From NCBI GenBank assembly GCA_025357755.1, contig JANXOP010000090.1:1-61701 (forward strand): DNA of 61,701 nucleotides, in the 5' to 3' direction. The notes beneath the pieces are model-generated. The model was given only the letters and a program-made list of their open reading frames with translations, was not told the DNA's origin and ran no database searches. The position numbers and the translations under genes were made by a program. Origin of the DNA: Kofleriaceae bacterium (lineage in GTDB: Bacteria; Myxococcota_A; Polyangia; Haliangiales; Haliangiaceae). This document shows positions 20,073 to 28,813 of the stretch, piece by piece. Numbering within the stretch: position 1 is the first letter of the stretch; every line of letters begins with the position of its first letter.

Positions 20073-20423
20073 CTATCCTTCGGTCCCGCGACGCGCCGCA
20101 AATTGTGCGGCGTTCACGCCATCGAAGAAGTACTTGAGCCGCGCCGTTCCGACGAGGATCACGGAACCATCGGCCAGCACGCCATCCTGGCCGGCGAGCA
20201 GGTTGATCCCGTCGACCCAGGTTCCATTCTCCGATTTGTTATCGGAGACGTAGTGCGCGTCGTCGCGCCACTCGATCAAGGCGTGGATGCGCGACACGGT
20301 GTCGTGCTTGACGACCAGATCTGCATCATCCGAACGCCCGATTCGCACCGGCGTCTCGAACTTTCGAAGGTTCCAGGTCTTCCCATCTTCGGTGATGACC
20401 CAGGCGGCCCGCGGAGCACTCAT
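20073..20423 (-). CDS. FHA domain protein
   Basis: 116 residues from the ATG at 20423 (MSAPRAAWVITEDGKTW). One forkhead-associated domain fills most of the protein: the strand-loop RIGRSDDADLVV, then DTVSRIHALIEW and DNKSENGTWVDG, which carry the Arg/Ser/His/Asn phosphothreonine-binding residues. FHA proteins read Ser/Thr phosphorylation, matching the PP2C phosphatase found at 24.5 kb. No Ser/Thr kinase is present in the window. It follows gsk by 17 nt and may be in the same leftward operon. Confidence 0.9.
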   Translation of the reverse strand: MSAPRAAWVITEDGKTWNLRKFETPVRIGRSDDADLVVKHDTVSRIHALIEWRDDAHYVSDNKSENGTWVDGINLLAGQDGVLADGSVILVGTARLKYFFDGVNAAQFAARRGTEG

Positions 20424-20440
20424 GCCCCGATCATAGTGCG

Positions 20441-21760
20441 TTACCGGGCCCAGTAGGCCTCGTCGTCGAGGCCTTCTTCGCGTTCGGGCAGGCCGCGGGT
20501 GAGGCGCGGTGCCGCCTGGGCGAGCACCTCGTAGCTGACGCGGTTCGCGTACCGGCAGACCTGGCTCATCGACGAATAGGTCAGGAACTGGCGCGCGTGC
20601 TTGGCCGAGCTCGGGACCCGCGCCTGGTGATATCGGTTCGCCGACATGTCGTGGAGGAGCGCCGAGAGTGCGGCATCGCCGGCACCGTTGGTGCTCGTGA
20701 TCCGCTCGGGACCACCGAGGTACGGCGCGATGTGAGCGAACACCTTGACGGGCACGTCGCACGCCGCGCGCCGCATCGGCCGGCTGAACTCGTAGCGGTT
20801 GAACTCGGGAATCGCGCCGGGCAGGAGCGGGTAGCGAGTCTCGCGCTTTGCCGCTTCGTCGGTGTAACCCGCGAGATAGAGCCCGGTGGCGCCGGCCGTG
20901 CACAGGACGAGATCGCAGAGGTCGAGGGCGGCCTCGCACGCGAGCAACGGATCCGCGTGGCCGGTGAGCGCGTCGCCTTCTTCCTCGTTCATCGCGAGCA
21001 GGTCGACGTGATCGGTGATGAACGCGCGCCAGAATTCGGGGCGCTCCGCGATCACGAACCGCGTGCCGAGCGTGAGCACGACCGGTACGCCGTGTTGCTT
21101 CGCGAGCGTGATCGCGCGCTGCGTGGCCTCCGGCATCGGATCGCCGGGCTTGCAGCGCAAGAGGTACGCCGAGATCACGAGCGCCGAGGCGTGCTCGAAG
21201 ATCGCGGGCGGCACGCTCCCGGGCGCGAGCGCGTTCATCTCGCCTTCGCTGATCGCGAACGTGCGCTCGCCATCCGGCGTGACCAACGCGAAGCAGCGCC
21301 CGATCGGCCCATCGACCGGCTGGAGGTGATCGAGGTTGACCCGGCTCGAGGTGTTCGACAGGTAGCGATATCCAGATGTGCCGACCCGGATCGGATCGGT
21401 CATCACACCGAGCAGGATCGAGGTGTCATCGGCGAGCAGCGAATAATTATGGAGCGTGTTGCCCACCGTGCCACCTGCGAACTCGTAGGAGATCAACTTG
21501 TCCGCGAGCAGCTCGTCGTAGAGCGCGGCTGCGAGCTCGCTCGCGATGACGGTCGAGGCGCCCTTCGGCAGCGCATAGCGCGCGATCAACTCCTCGGGCA
21601 CGCGCGCATCGATATCGACGAGCGTCTGATCGACGCCGACGACGTGCGATGGCGTGCGCGTCGTCGCGAGCCCCATCGCGGCGAACAAGGGATCCCGCGC
21701 GTGAACCGGAAAGTAGTGCTTGTGCTTGCGGCGACCGGGGAAACGCACGGGAGCGACCAT
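20441..21760 (-). CDS. gsk: Inosine-guanosine kinase
   Basis: 439 residues from the ATG at 21760. The sequence tracks E. coli Gsk nearly end to end: FPGRRKHKHYFPVHARDPL, VVGVDQTLVDIDARV, FAGGTVGNTLHNYSLLADD, VDGPIGRCFALVTPDGERTF, ISAYLLRCKPGDPMPEAT and LPEREEGLDDEAYW, plus the PfkB-type catalytic motif NGAGDAALSALLHD. The enzyme phosphorylates inosine and guanosine with ATP in purine salvage in the cytoplasm. It lies 3 nt after a MarR-type gene, so the two are one operon. The strength of resemblance to the gammaproteobacterial enzyme is notable. Confidence 0.95.
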   Translation of the reverse strand: MVAPVRFPGRRKHKHYFPVHARDPLFAAMGLATTRTPSHVVGVDQTLVDIDARVPEELIARYALPKGASTVIASELAAALYDELLADKLISYEFAGGTVGNTLHNYSLLADDTSILLGVMTDPIRVGTSGYRYLSNTSSRVNLDHLQPVDGPIGRCFALVTPDGERTFAISEGEMNALAPGSVPPAIFEHASALVISAYLLRCKPGDPMPEATQRAITLAKQHGVPVVLTLGTRFVIAERPEFWRAFITDHVDLLAMNEEEGDALTGHADPLLACEAALDLCDLVLCTAGATGLYLAGYTDEAAKRETRYPLLPGAIPEFNRYEFSRPMRRAACDVPVKVFAHIAPYLGGPERITSTNGAGDAALSALLHDMSANRYHQARVPSSAKHARQFLTYSSMSQVCRYANRVSYEVLAQAAPRLTRGLPEREEGLDDEAYWAR

Positions 21761-21763
21761 GCC

Positions 21764-22255
21764 CTAGCGGGTGGGTCGCCAACAATCGGATTCGAAGCCT
21801 TCGCGCATCTCCCGCAGCACGCGCACGGTGATCGCGAGATCGGCGCGCGAGACCTTCATCGTAGCGCCGACCGCGATCATCGTGCGGGCGTCCTCGGCAT
21901 CGTGCGCCGCGACGACCTCGATCCCGCGCGTGGTCGGCGCGATCAGGTGCGATCGCTGGTGGGTCGGGTTCGGCTGCTTCTCGACCAGGCCATCCGCGAT
22001 CAACCCGTCCACGACCTCCTGCGTGTGCTGGCGCGTGACCGAGCGCGCGAACGCGAGCTGCGGCACGGTCCGTGCGCCGTAGCGCACGAGGCCGCGCAAT
22101 ACGCCGCGCGCGGTCTCGGACCGACCGCCCTCGAGATGGATCTGATCCGCGACGTAGCGGACGCGCCACGAGAGGGCGACCGCTTCGTCGACGATCGCTC
22201 GGATCTCGCCATCGAGGTGGCGCTTGCGGAGACGGCGCGGGCGGCGAGTAGCCAT
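21764..22255 (-). CDS. MarR-like winged-helix regulator
   Basis: 163 residues from the ATG at 22255. A basic N-terminal tail (MATRRPRRLRKRH) precedes a MarR-type winged helix: VLRGLVRYGARTVPQLAFAR, VTRQHTQEVVDGLIADGLVE and the wing NPTHQRSHLIAPTTRGIEVV. It probably represses its own operon, which includes gsk 3 nt downstream. The inducing ligand is unknown. Confidence 0.85.
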   Translation of the reverse strand: MATRRPRRLRKRHLDGEIRAIVDEAVALSWRVRYVADQIHLEGGRSETARGVLRGLVRYGARTVPQLAFARSVTRQHTQEVVDGLIADGLVEKQPNPTHQRSHLIAPTTRGIEVVAAHDAEDARTMIAVGATMKVSRADLAITVRVLREMREGFESDCWRPTR

Positions 22256-22305
22256 GCGATGACAGGTTAGCTGTCACCCCGACCTTGAGGTAGCATCTCG
22301 GGAGC

Positions 22306-23424
22306 GTGATCGCGTATCTGACCGACGTCGAGGGTCGCTGGGACAAGCTGTCGTCGTTCGCCGAGGGCAATCCCCTGGTGGCGCTCCGCGGGGAGCAGCT
22401 CGAGCTCGCCGAGGCGGCGACGTTCGTCTTCGGTGGTGATGCGATCGATCGTGGCCCGCACGGTCGGAAGATCGTGCGAACCCTGCTCGCGGCCAAGCAG
22501 CGCTACGGCGACCGCGTGATCTTGCTCGCCGGAAATCGCGACCTCAACAAGCTGCGCTTGATCCGCGAGCTCGCGGTCGCGGGGCCGCGCGTGGAGCTCC
22601 TGCGGACGATCTTTCAAAAGACGATGGGCGCGCCACGCGCCTTCGAGCATCGCGCGAGCGAGCTCGCCGAGGAGGGTCGGGCGCACGCAGATGAAGATGT
22701 CGTCGCGAGCTTCGTCGAAGATGTCCGCGAGGGCGGTGACCTCCATGCGTATCTCCAGGCTGCGCAGCTCGCGTATCGCAACGGAGCGACCCTGTTCGTG
22801 CACGGCGGGGTCAATGCCGAGAGCTTCGCGACGGCCGAGGTCGATCCGTGGATCGCGCAACTCGCGCAGTTCTACGGCGACGAGATGGCATCGCGCGATC
22901 ACGAACGCTTGATCGCCTATCAAGCACCGGTCCCGGGCACGCACCTCAACCAGGCGAGCGTCGTGTACGCGCGGCCCACGGACGAGCACGGCAACCCCCA
23001 CCTGCCGGAGAGCGCCACGATCGCGAAGCTGCGCGCCTCGGGTATCGAGCGCGTCGTCGTCGGGCACACGCCGAGCGGTGATTCGCCGGCGCTCGTGCGC
23101 GATGCCGGGTTCGAGTTGGTGCTCGGCGATAACTCGTATGGCCGGATCGAGCGGGGCTCGAAGCTGATGTTCAGCGATGCCGAGACCACCGTGCACGGCA
23201 TCACGCAGCTCGACGACGGCTCGGTCGTCGAGGTCGCGTTCACGAGCCCACGCGACGCTGTCTCGCCGCTCGGCCGCTGCGATCCCACGACCGGTCATCT
23301 CGTGAAATCCGAGCTCGCCGGCGATGGTTTCCTGCTGTTTCGAGGCCTGCCCGAGCGCAAGGTCGAGCAGCTCGAGCGTGGCGGGGCGGACGTCCGCGCG
23401 CGCCGGCTGATCGCCGCTCGCTGA
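22306..23424 (+). CDS. Calcineurin-like metallophosphoesterase
   Basis: 372 residues from the GTG at 22306. Metallophosphoesterase motifs are in order: a modified first motif (MIAYLTDVEGRWD, Asp/Glu in place of the usual DxH), GGDAIDRG (motif II), LLAGNRD (motif III, with Arg for the usual His), FVHGG and VVGHTP. The two substitutions mean the metal site differs from classical enzymes. An insertion of about 90 residues follows GNRD. Substrate is unknown. It is divergent from the MarR-gsk operon. Confidence 0.8.
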   Translation: MIAYLTDVEGRWDKLSSFAEGNPLVALRGEQLELAEAATFVFGGDAIDRGPHGRKIVRTLLAAKQRYGDRVILLAGNRDLNKLRLIRELAVAGPRVELLRTIFQKTMGAPRAFEHRASELAEEGRAHADEDVVASFVEDVREGGDLHAYLQAAQLAYRNGATLFVHGGVNAESFATAEVDPWIAQLAQFYGDEMASRDHERLIAYQAPVPGTHLNQASVVYARPTDEHGNPHLPESATIAKLRASGIERVVVGHTPSGDSPALVRDAGFELVLGDNSYGRIERGSKLMFSDAETTVHGITQLDDGSVVEVAFTSPRDAVSPLGRCDPTTGHLVKSELAGDGFLLFRGLPERKVEQLERGGADVRARRLIAAR

Positions 23425-23487
23425 TTGCACAATCCGCGCAGGTGATTTCGATGTTTTACACGGCCGACAACTTGTAGGGTTCGGCGC

Positions 23488-24273
23488 GTGTTGGCAGTCG
23501 TCGCCATCTACCCGGTGATCGTCGTGCTCGGGCTCTCGAACACGATCGGCTATCACCGGTTGCTCAGCCATCGCTCGTTCAAGACGGCGCCGTGGTTGCG
23601 CTACGCGATCACGTTCGTCGCGGCGCAGTACAGCGGTGCGCCGATGCAATGGGTCGGCGCACATCGCATCCATCACACGGTCTCGGACACGCCGGCCGAT
23701 CCACACACGCCGACCAAGGGGTTCTGGTTCGCGCACTCGGGGTGGCTGTGCGGCACGAAGAGTCCGGTGCTCGGCGCCTTGTTCGCACTGTCGGGCTTCG
23801 GCCTGCAGGTGCGGTTCTTGCTCGTCGATCTGTGGCGGCTCGCCGGCAAGCATCCGCCGATCTGGCGCGCGATGGCGCGCGACCTCGAGAAGGAGCGCTT
23901 CATGCGCTGGCTCGATCTCCCGCTCGTGATGACCGCGTGCTTCGTCGCCCAGCTCGCGCTTGCCTGGGCGATCGGTGGCGCGTGGGGGATCGCGTGGCTG
24001 TGGGCGGTCCACCTCCTGCTCAACAATGCGACCTGGATCGTGAACTCCGCCTGCCACCTCGAAGGTGCGGGCTCGCGCAGCTACGAGACCCGCGACCGAT
24101 CGCGCAACGTGTGGTGGCTCGCGCTGCTCACGCACGGCGAATCGAGCCATAACAACCATCACAAGTTTCCCAAGAGCGCGCGCCACGGTCGCGATGGCGA
24201 ATTCGATACCTCGTGGCTGATCATTCGCGGGCTCGAAAAACTCGGACTCGCCAAGGACATCCAGACCGCATGA
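23488..24273 (+). CDS. Membrane fatty acid desaturase (delta-9 type)
   Basis: 261 residues from the GTG at 23488. The three His boxes of the di-iron acyl desaturases are intact: HRLLSH (23-28), HRIHH (59-63) and HNNHH (221-225), with an extra NSACH (190). Four or more hydrophobic spans place it in the inner membrane. Family members introduce a double bond into acyl-CoA, lipid or acyl-ACP chains. Its stop overlaps the start of an acyl-carrier-like gene (ATGA), suggesting that the substrate may be carrier-bound (inference). The N-terminus is short for the family, and the protein begins directly in the first span. Confidence 0.92.
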   Translation: MLAVVAIYPVIVVLGLSNTIGYHRLLSHRSFKTAPWLRYAITFVAAQYSGAPMQWVGAHRIHHTVSDTPADPHTPTKGFWFAHSGWLCGTKSPVLGALFALSGFGLQVRFLLVDLWRLAGKHPPIWRAMARDLEKERFMRWLDLPLVMTACFVAQLALAWAIGGAWGIAWLWAVHLLLNNATWIVNSACHLEGAGSRSYETRDRSRNVWWLALLTHGESSHNNHHKFPKSARHGRDGEFDTSWLIIRGLEKLGLAKDIQTA

Positions 24274-24533
24274 GCGACAAGCTCCAGACCGTCGGCGAGC
24301 TCGCGACCATGATCACCGAGGTCATCGGTGACGATCACTTCGGCATCACCGCGACGAGCTCGTTTCGCGACGAGCTCGCGTTCGAGAGCATCCAGTTCAT
24401 CGCGCTCGCCGAGCTGATCCAGGAGCGCTGGACCTCGGTCGATTTCGTATCGTGGATCAGCACGAAGGGCGTGCCCGAGCTGCTCGCGCTGCGAGTCGGC
24501 GACGTCGCCGACTACATCGTCGCGCAGCAGTGA
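24270..24533 (+). CDS. Acyl carrier protein-like protein
   Basis: 87 residues from the ATG at 24270, which overlaps the desaturase stop by 4 nt. The sequence fits a four-helix carrier protein: acidic, with SSFRDELAFESIQFIALAEL around the candidate phosphopantetheine serine, Ser40. The usual Asp-Ser-Leu is Glu-Ser-Ile here, a tolerated variant. It is not next to fatty-acid synthase genes, so it is a dedicated carrier, most likely serving the desaturase. A peptidyl-carrier role is the alternative. Confidence 0.8.
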   Translation: MSDKLQTVGELATMITEVIGDDHFGITATSSFRDELAFESIQFIALAELIQERWTSVDFVSWISTKGVPELLALRVGDVADYIVAQQ

Positions 24534-24544
24534 CATACTGGGGC

Positions 24545-25396
24545 ATGTCGACCTTCCTGAATGTCGCCGGCCAGACCGACGTAGGGCGCGCGCGCCCACA
24601 CAACGAGGACGCATTCGCGATCGTCGATCTCGCGAACCCCGCACTTCAGTGGACGGGCGAGGTCGATGTCACCGGTCGGCGGATCCTCCTCGCGGTCTCC
24701 GACGGCATGGGCGGTCATCAAGCCGGCGAGGTCGCGAGCGCGCTCGTGATCCAGACGATCATCCAGTCGCTCGGCGCGCACACCACCGAGACTCCCGATC
24801 ACGCGCTCGAGATCGCGGTGCGCGATGCGAATCAGGCGGTGCGCGCGGCGGCGATGGCCGAGGACAAGCGCGGGATGGGCGCGACGCTCACCGCGATCTT
24901 GATCGATGGCCAGGATGCCTGGATCGCCGAGGTCGGTGACTCGCGCGCGTACCTCCTGCGCAACGGCCAGCTCCGCCAGCTCACGCGCGATCAGAGCTTC
25001 GTCCAGATGCTCGTCGATCACGGCGCGATCACACCCGAGGAAGCGAAGACCTCGCCGCGCAAGAACGTCATCTTGCAGGCGATCGGTACCGCCGAGACCC
25101 TGACCGCGGCCATCGTGCGGCTGCTGCTACGGCGTGGTGACCGCTTGTTGATCTGCTGCGATGGGCTCTCGAACGAGCTCGAGGATCCCGAGCTCGCCAC
25201 GATCCTCGGCGAGGCCGAGCCGGTCGCCGCGACCGCGCATGCGATCGCGGCGGCGAACGAGCACGGCGGTCACGACAACATCACCGCGATCATCGCGCAT
25301 ATCGGTGGCGACGCGATCCCCGCGATCTCCGAAGGCGAGCACATCACGGCGACGTATCGCGTGGTTCAGGATTTCGGCACGACGCCGAAATCGTGA
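24545..25396 (+). CDS. PP2C-type Ser/Thr protein phosphatase
   Basis: 283 residues from the ATG at 24545. PPM/PP2C motifs are present: GQTDVGRARPHNEDAF, VSDGMGGHQAGEVAS, GMGATLTAILI, IAEVGDSRAYLLR, LTRDQSF, LLICCDGLSNELED and GGHDNITAIIA, which supply the Asp residues of the two-metal site. The enzyme would reverse Ser/Thr phosphorylation in the cytosol and may pair with the FHA protein at 20.4 kb. It starts 11 nt after the ACP gene and is probably in the same operon. Confidence 0.95.
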   Translation: MSTFLNVAGQTDVGRARPHNEDAFAIVDLANPALQWTGEVDVTGRRILLAVSDGMGGHQAGEVASALVIQTIIQSLGAHTTETPDHALEIAVRDANQAVRAAAMAEDKRGMGATLTAILIDGQDAWIAEVGDSRAYLLRNGQLRQLTRDQSFVQMLVDHGAITPEEAKTSPRKNVILQAIGTAETLTAAIVRLLLRRGDRLLICCDGLSNELEDPELATILGEAEPVAATAHAIAAANEHGGHDNITAIIAHIGGDAIPAISEGEHITATYRVVQDFGTTPKS

Positions 25397-25399
25397 CGG

Positions 25400-26281
25400 C
25401 TAGTGCTCGCCGGTGACGGTGAGCGCGCAGCTCGACTTGGTGATCTCGAACCTTTGCGCCCACAGATCATTCGAGCCCGAGGTGAACTCGACCTTCGTCG
25501 TCGTTTCGGCCGAGCGCACGAGCCACGAGCTGTGGAATTCGCCATTCATGTCGGCTGGCGGCACGAAGTGCTCGGCCTCGGTCTCGGTGCGGAACTGGCG
25601 CAACTCGAGCTCGCCGTTGTAGGCATAGACGCGTGCGGTTTGCTGCGGATCGCACGCGGGGTGCGCGGTCTCGAGCCGGAACACACGATCGGCACGGAAC
25701 ACGTGCGACACGACATGACCGGTCGCGTAGAGGCCCTCGCTCGACGCGATCTGATCGTCGCCACGCGTCGGATCGAGCACGTAGTTTGGATCGACCGAGT
25801 GCGAGAAATCGACGCTGGTGATCTTGGTCCCGGCGGTCTTGAGGCCGAGCTTCGCGGCGACGAGGCTGCTCGGGCAGGGCGCCTGCGTGCAGGTCGCGGC
25901 CCCCGAGATCTTGTAGATCGAGTAGTCGCCGAGGCCCTTCGAGTAGGTGTCGAAGCCCGCCGCGATCACGAACGTGGTGCCGGAGAAGCTGCCTCGCACG
26001 AGCGAGTCGCCCTGGAGGCCGAGCAGGCCATCGATGCACTCGAAGCCGCAGGTCGTGGGCACGACGAGCGCGGTGACATCGCAGGCGCGGGCGCTGTGAC
26101 CGTTCGGGCAGACCACCTTGTAGCCATTCGCGACTTCGACGGTCGCGTGGCCGAGGCCGTTCGCGGCCACGATCGTGTACCAGGCGTTCGCCGATGCGAT
26201 CGCATCGCTCTCGGTGACGAGATCGTCACCCTCCGTCGTCGCACAGGCACTCAACAACAGGACCAGACCAGCTACGCGCAT
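25400..26281 (-). CDS. Lipoprotein, possible DUF6748-like
   Basis: 293 residues from the ATG at 26281 (MRVAGLVLLLSACATTEGDD), lipobox LLSAC; an upstream GTG at 26287 is possible. The N-terminal mature region (AWYTIVAANGLGHATVEVAN, VCPNGHSARACDVTAL, LVRGSF) loosely resembles DUF6748 lipoproteins of myxobacteria, an assignment I hold with low confidence. Eight Cys suggest disulfides. Its stop is 3 nt from the stop of the convergent PP2C gene. Confidence 0.65.
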   Translation of the reverse strand: MRVAGLVLLLSACATTEGDDLVTESDAIASANAWYTIVAANGLGHATVEVANGYKVVCPNGHSARACDVTALVVPTTCGFECIDGLLGLQGDSLVRGSFSGTTFVIAAGFDTYSKGLGDYSIYKISGAATCTQAPCPSSLVAAKLGLKTAGTKITSVDFSHSVDPNYVLDPTRGDDQIASSEGLYATGHVVSHVFRADRVFRLETAHPACDPQQTARVYAYNGELELRQFRTETEAEHFVPPADMNGEFHSSWLVRSAETTTKVEFTSGSNDLWAQRFEITKSSCALTVTGEH

Positions 26282-26367
26282 AGACACGTGGCTGGGTACC
26301 GCGACCAGCCGGAGCGGGTCAAGCCAGCTTGCCCCAGTCGTGAGATGATCCGAGGCGGAGGTCGCCG

Positions 26368-26799
26368 ATGTCGGAGCTTGGCAAACTAGGGATCACGGTC
26401 GCGCGGGAGCATCAGACCAACAGCACGAGCGTGCAGGGGTTGGAGCTCAGCACCACCGAGACGACGAAGCTCACCCTGACGTTGCCGCGAGCATCCAAGC
26501 TCGTGGTCGGGTTCGTGCCCGAGAGCACGGGGAAGAAGCTGATCAAGCTGTTCAAGCGAGAGCTCCAGACCGGAGACGAGCACTTCGACAGCGAGATCTA
26601 CATCACGACGGATAGTCCGGGTGAGACCAAGGCGTTTCTCGAGGATGAAGACGTGCGCAATGCGATCGGCTTCTGCGTGACCACCGGAGGGCCGCTCCAG
26701 ATCGAGGGCCGCACGTTGTCGGTACACGTCACGGGCAACGAAGAGGGCGAGCCGAACGAGGTGCTGACGATCGCGCGAGCGGTGGTTGCCGCGGGCTAG
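26368..26799 (+). CDS. Hypothetical small cytoplasmic protein
   Basis: 143 residues from the ATG at 26368, with a good ribosome site (GGCGGAGG). No signal peptide. The sequence is beta-rich with evenly spaced charged residues (KLTLTLPRASKLVVGFVPES, DEHFDSEIYITTDSPGETKA, IGFCVTTGGPLQIEGRTLSV). I do not recognise a family. It ends 5 nt from the convergent histidine kinase gene. Confidence 0.65.
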   Translation: MSELGKLGITVAREHQTNSTSVQGLELSTTETTKLTLTLPRASKLVVGFVPESTGKKLIKLFKRELQTGDEHFDSEIYITTDSPGETKAFLEDEDVRNAIGFCVTTGGPLQIEGRTLSVHVTGNEEGEPNEVLTIARAVVAAG

Positions 26800-26804
26800 G
26801 CCAC

Positions 26805-28706
26805 CTACGCAGGACCGAGTGTGAAGTGGAACGTGGCGCCCTGTTCGACGACGCCCTCGGCCCACACGACACCGCCATGGCGGTGGATGATCCGCTGCAC
26901 CGTCGCGAGCCCGATGCCCGTCCCGGCAAACTCCGTCACGGCGTGCAGGCGCTGGAACGGCATGAACAGCTTCTGGGCGTAGGCCATGTCGAAGCCCGTG
27001 CCGTTATCGCGAATGAAGTAGCCCTTCTCGTCGCGACCGAGCTCGATGCGCCCGCCGGCGCGCTTGGCGACGAACTTCCACGCATTGCCGAGCAGGTTCT
27101 CGAGGACGACCAAGAGGAGCTGGCGATCACCGCGCGTGCTCAGGCCGTTCGCGATGACGATGTCGATGTTGCGGCCCGGGTCCTGCGCGCCGAGCTGCTC
27201 GAGCACCGAGCGCGCGAGCACACTCAGATCGACGTGCTCGTTCACGAGCTCGGCGCGGCTCAAGCGCGAGAGCCGCAGCAGGGCATCGATGAGCTCGCCC
27301 ATCCTCGCCGCTCCGAGGCCGATCCGCTCGAGGTGCGACCTGGACTCCGCGGTCAGCTTGTCCCCGAGATCCTCGACGAGCAGCGCCGCATAGCCATTGA
27401 TGCCGCGTAGCGGTGCGCGAAGATCGTGCGCGACCGAGTAGCTGAAGGCTTCGAGCTCGCGGCTCGCGACCAAGGCAGCGTCGCGCGCGCGCATCAGCTC
27501 TTCTTCGGCCCGCATGCGCGCCGTGATGTCACGCAGGGTGCGCGAGGTCAGCGTGCTGCCCTCGACCTTGATCGGGCTCTCGTTGATCTCGAGCATGAAC
27601 GTGCTGCCATCCTTGCGCGTCCCCTGGTTGTCAGCGACGACCGTGTCGAGCGGTGCGAGCAAGAGCTCCGCGCGCGGGTAGCCGAACAAAAGCTCTGCCT
27701 GCGCGTTCATGAGGACGATCAGATCTTCTTGATCGGTGATCACCATCGCTTCGGGCGCGGCTTCGAGCAGCGACCGGAACCGCGCATCTGCCTCGTGCTG
27801 CTCGCGCAGCTGCTTGATCGCGGCTTCGGTGCGCTTTTGCTCGGTGAGGTCGAGGACGATCGACAGGGCGTTCGGCGGATCGAGCATCGTCACGCCGGTC
27901 AGCGTCGGGACCCGCGAGCCATCCTTGCGCAGGATCACCGATTCCCAGGGCGGCGTGCGCCCGGTCGCGACGAGCTCCTGGATCACGGCTTCACGCGCAG
28001 CCGCGCGCTCGGGCACCGTGAGGTTCTTGGTGTCGATCAAGCCGGCTTCGAGATCCGCGCGGGTGTAACCGACGATCCGGAGGAACGCGTCGTTGGCCTC
28101 GAACACGCGACCGTCGAGATCCGAGAACACCATGCCGACGATGCCCGACTCGGTGAGCTTGCGCATGCGGGTCTCGCTGATCGCGAGTGCGTCCGCGGTC
28201 TTCTTTCGCTCGGCGACCTCGATCGCGAGCTCCTCGTTCTTGCGGGTCAGCTCGGCGGTGCGCTCGACCACGCGGGTCTCGAGCAAGGCGTGGGCGATGC
28301 GCAGCTCCGCGTGCGCTTGTTCGAGCTGGGCGGCGGTCGGCAGCGCGATCGCGTGCGGCACCAACTTGATCAGCATGATCGCGGTCGCCACCGAGGCGAC
28401 GGCGGTGACGGCCTTGATCATGCCGGCAAGCCAGTAGGTCGGCGTCCAGATCGTCCAGATCTCCATCAGGTGCGTCGCGCCACACGCGATGATGAAGATG
28501 CCGAAAGACAGGAACATCCAGTTGAACGGAATGTCGCGCCGCTTGCGGACGAAGTAGAGCAGGGTGAACGGGATCGACGTGTACGCGAGCGCGACGAACG
28601 CATCCGAGAGCACGTGGAGCCACAACACACCCGGCTGCCACAAGTAGCAGTGGCCGTGTGGCATGAAGCCATCGGCCGAGAACACACGACGTAAGAACTC
28701 GAACAA
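26805..28706 (-). CDS. Ethylene-receptor-like sensor histidine kinase (3 TM, PAS-PAS, HisKA, HATPase)
   Basis: 633 residues from a TTG at 28706, chosen because GGGAGG lies just upstream; the next ATG would cut 14 residues. The N-terminal three-helix membrane domain matches the ETR1-type ethylene-binding domain. Asp35, Tyr42, Ile45, Pro46, Cys75 and His79 occupy the same spacing as ETR1 Asp25, Tyr32, Ile35, Pro36, Cys65 and His69, with the signature ACGATH. Cys and His bind the Cu(I) cofactor in ETR1. A coiled coil (about 125-165), two PAS domains (about 170-290 and 305-400; the second looks short), the H-box SVAHDLRAPL (phospho-His about 423) and a C-terminal HATPase (NLLGNAWKF, DNGTGFD, GTGIGLA) follow. 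No response regulator is adjacent. Confidence 0.9.
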   Translation of the reverse strand: MFEFLRRVFSADGFMPHGHCYLWQPGVLWLHVLSDAFVALAYTSIPFTLLYFVRKRRDIPFNWMFLSFGIFIIACGATHLMEIWTIWTPTYWLAGMIKAVTAVASVATAIMLIKLVPHAIALPTAAQLEQAHAELRIAHALLETRVVERTAELTRKNEELAIEVAERKKTADALAISETRMRKLTESGIVGMVFSDLDGRVFEANDAFLRIVGYTRADLEAGLIDTKNLTVPERAAAREAVIQELVATGRTPPWESVILRKDGSRVPTLTGVTMLDPPNALSIVLDLTEQKRTEAAIKQLREQHEADARFRSLLEAAPEAMVITDQEDLIVLMNAQAELLFGYPRAELLLAPLDTVVADNQGTRKDGSTFMLEINESPIKVEGSTLTSRTLRDITARMRAEEELMRARDAALVASRELEAFSYSVAHDLRAPLRGINGYAALLVEDLGDKLTAESRSHLERIGLGAARMGELIDALLRLSRLSRAELVNEHVDLSVLARSVLEQLGAQDPGRNIDIVIANGLSTRGDRQLLLVVLENLLGNAWKFVAKRAGGRIELGRDEKGYFIRDNGTGFDMAYAQKLFMPFQRLHAVTEFAGTGIGLATVQRIIHRHGGVVWAEGVVEQGATFHFTLGPA

Positions 28707-28813
28707 GCCCACCTCCCGCGAAGGCTTCGAGCTTACGCCGTCTCGACGGCGCAGACGATCGGCGAGAGGGCCGAGGCTGCGAAAAAAGCGACGCCTGGCC
28801 GGAGCGCGATTCG

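Noticed and set aside
20597..24186. Long open frames antisense to gsk, the phosphoesterase and the desaturase (over 550 codons each)
   Set aside because: They mirror real genes on the other strand in this high-GC sequence, with no domain signatures and abundant low-complexity Arg/Glu.
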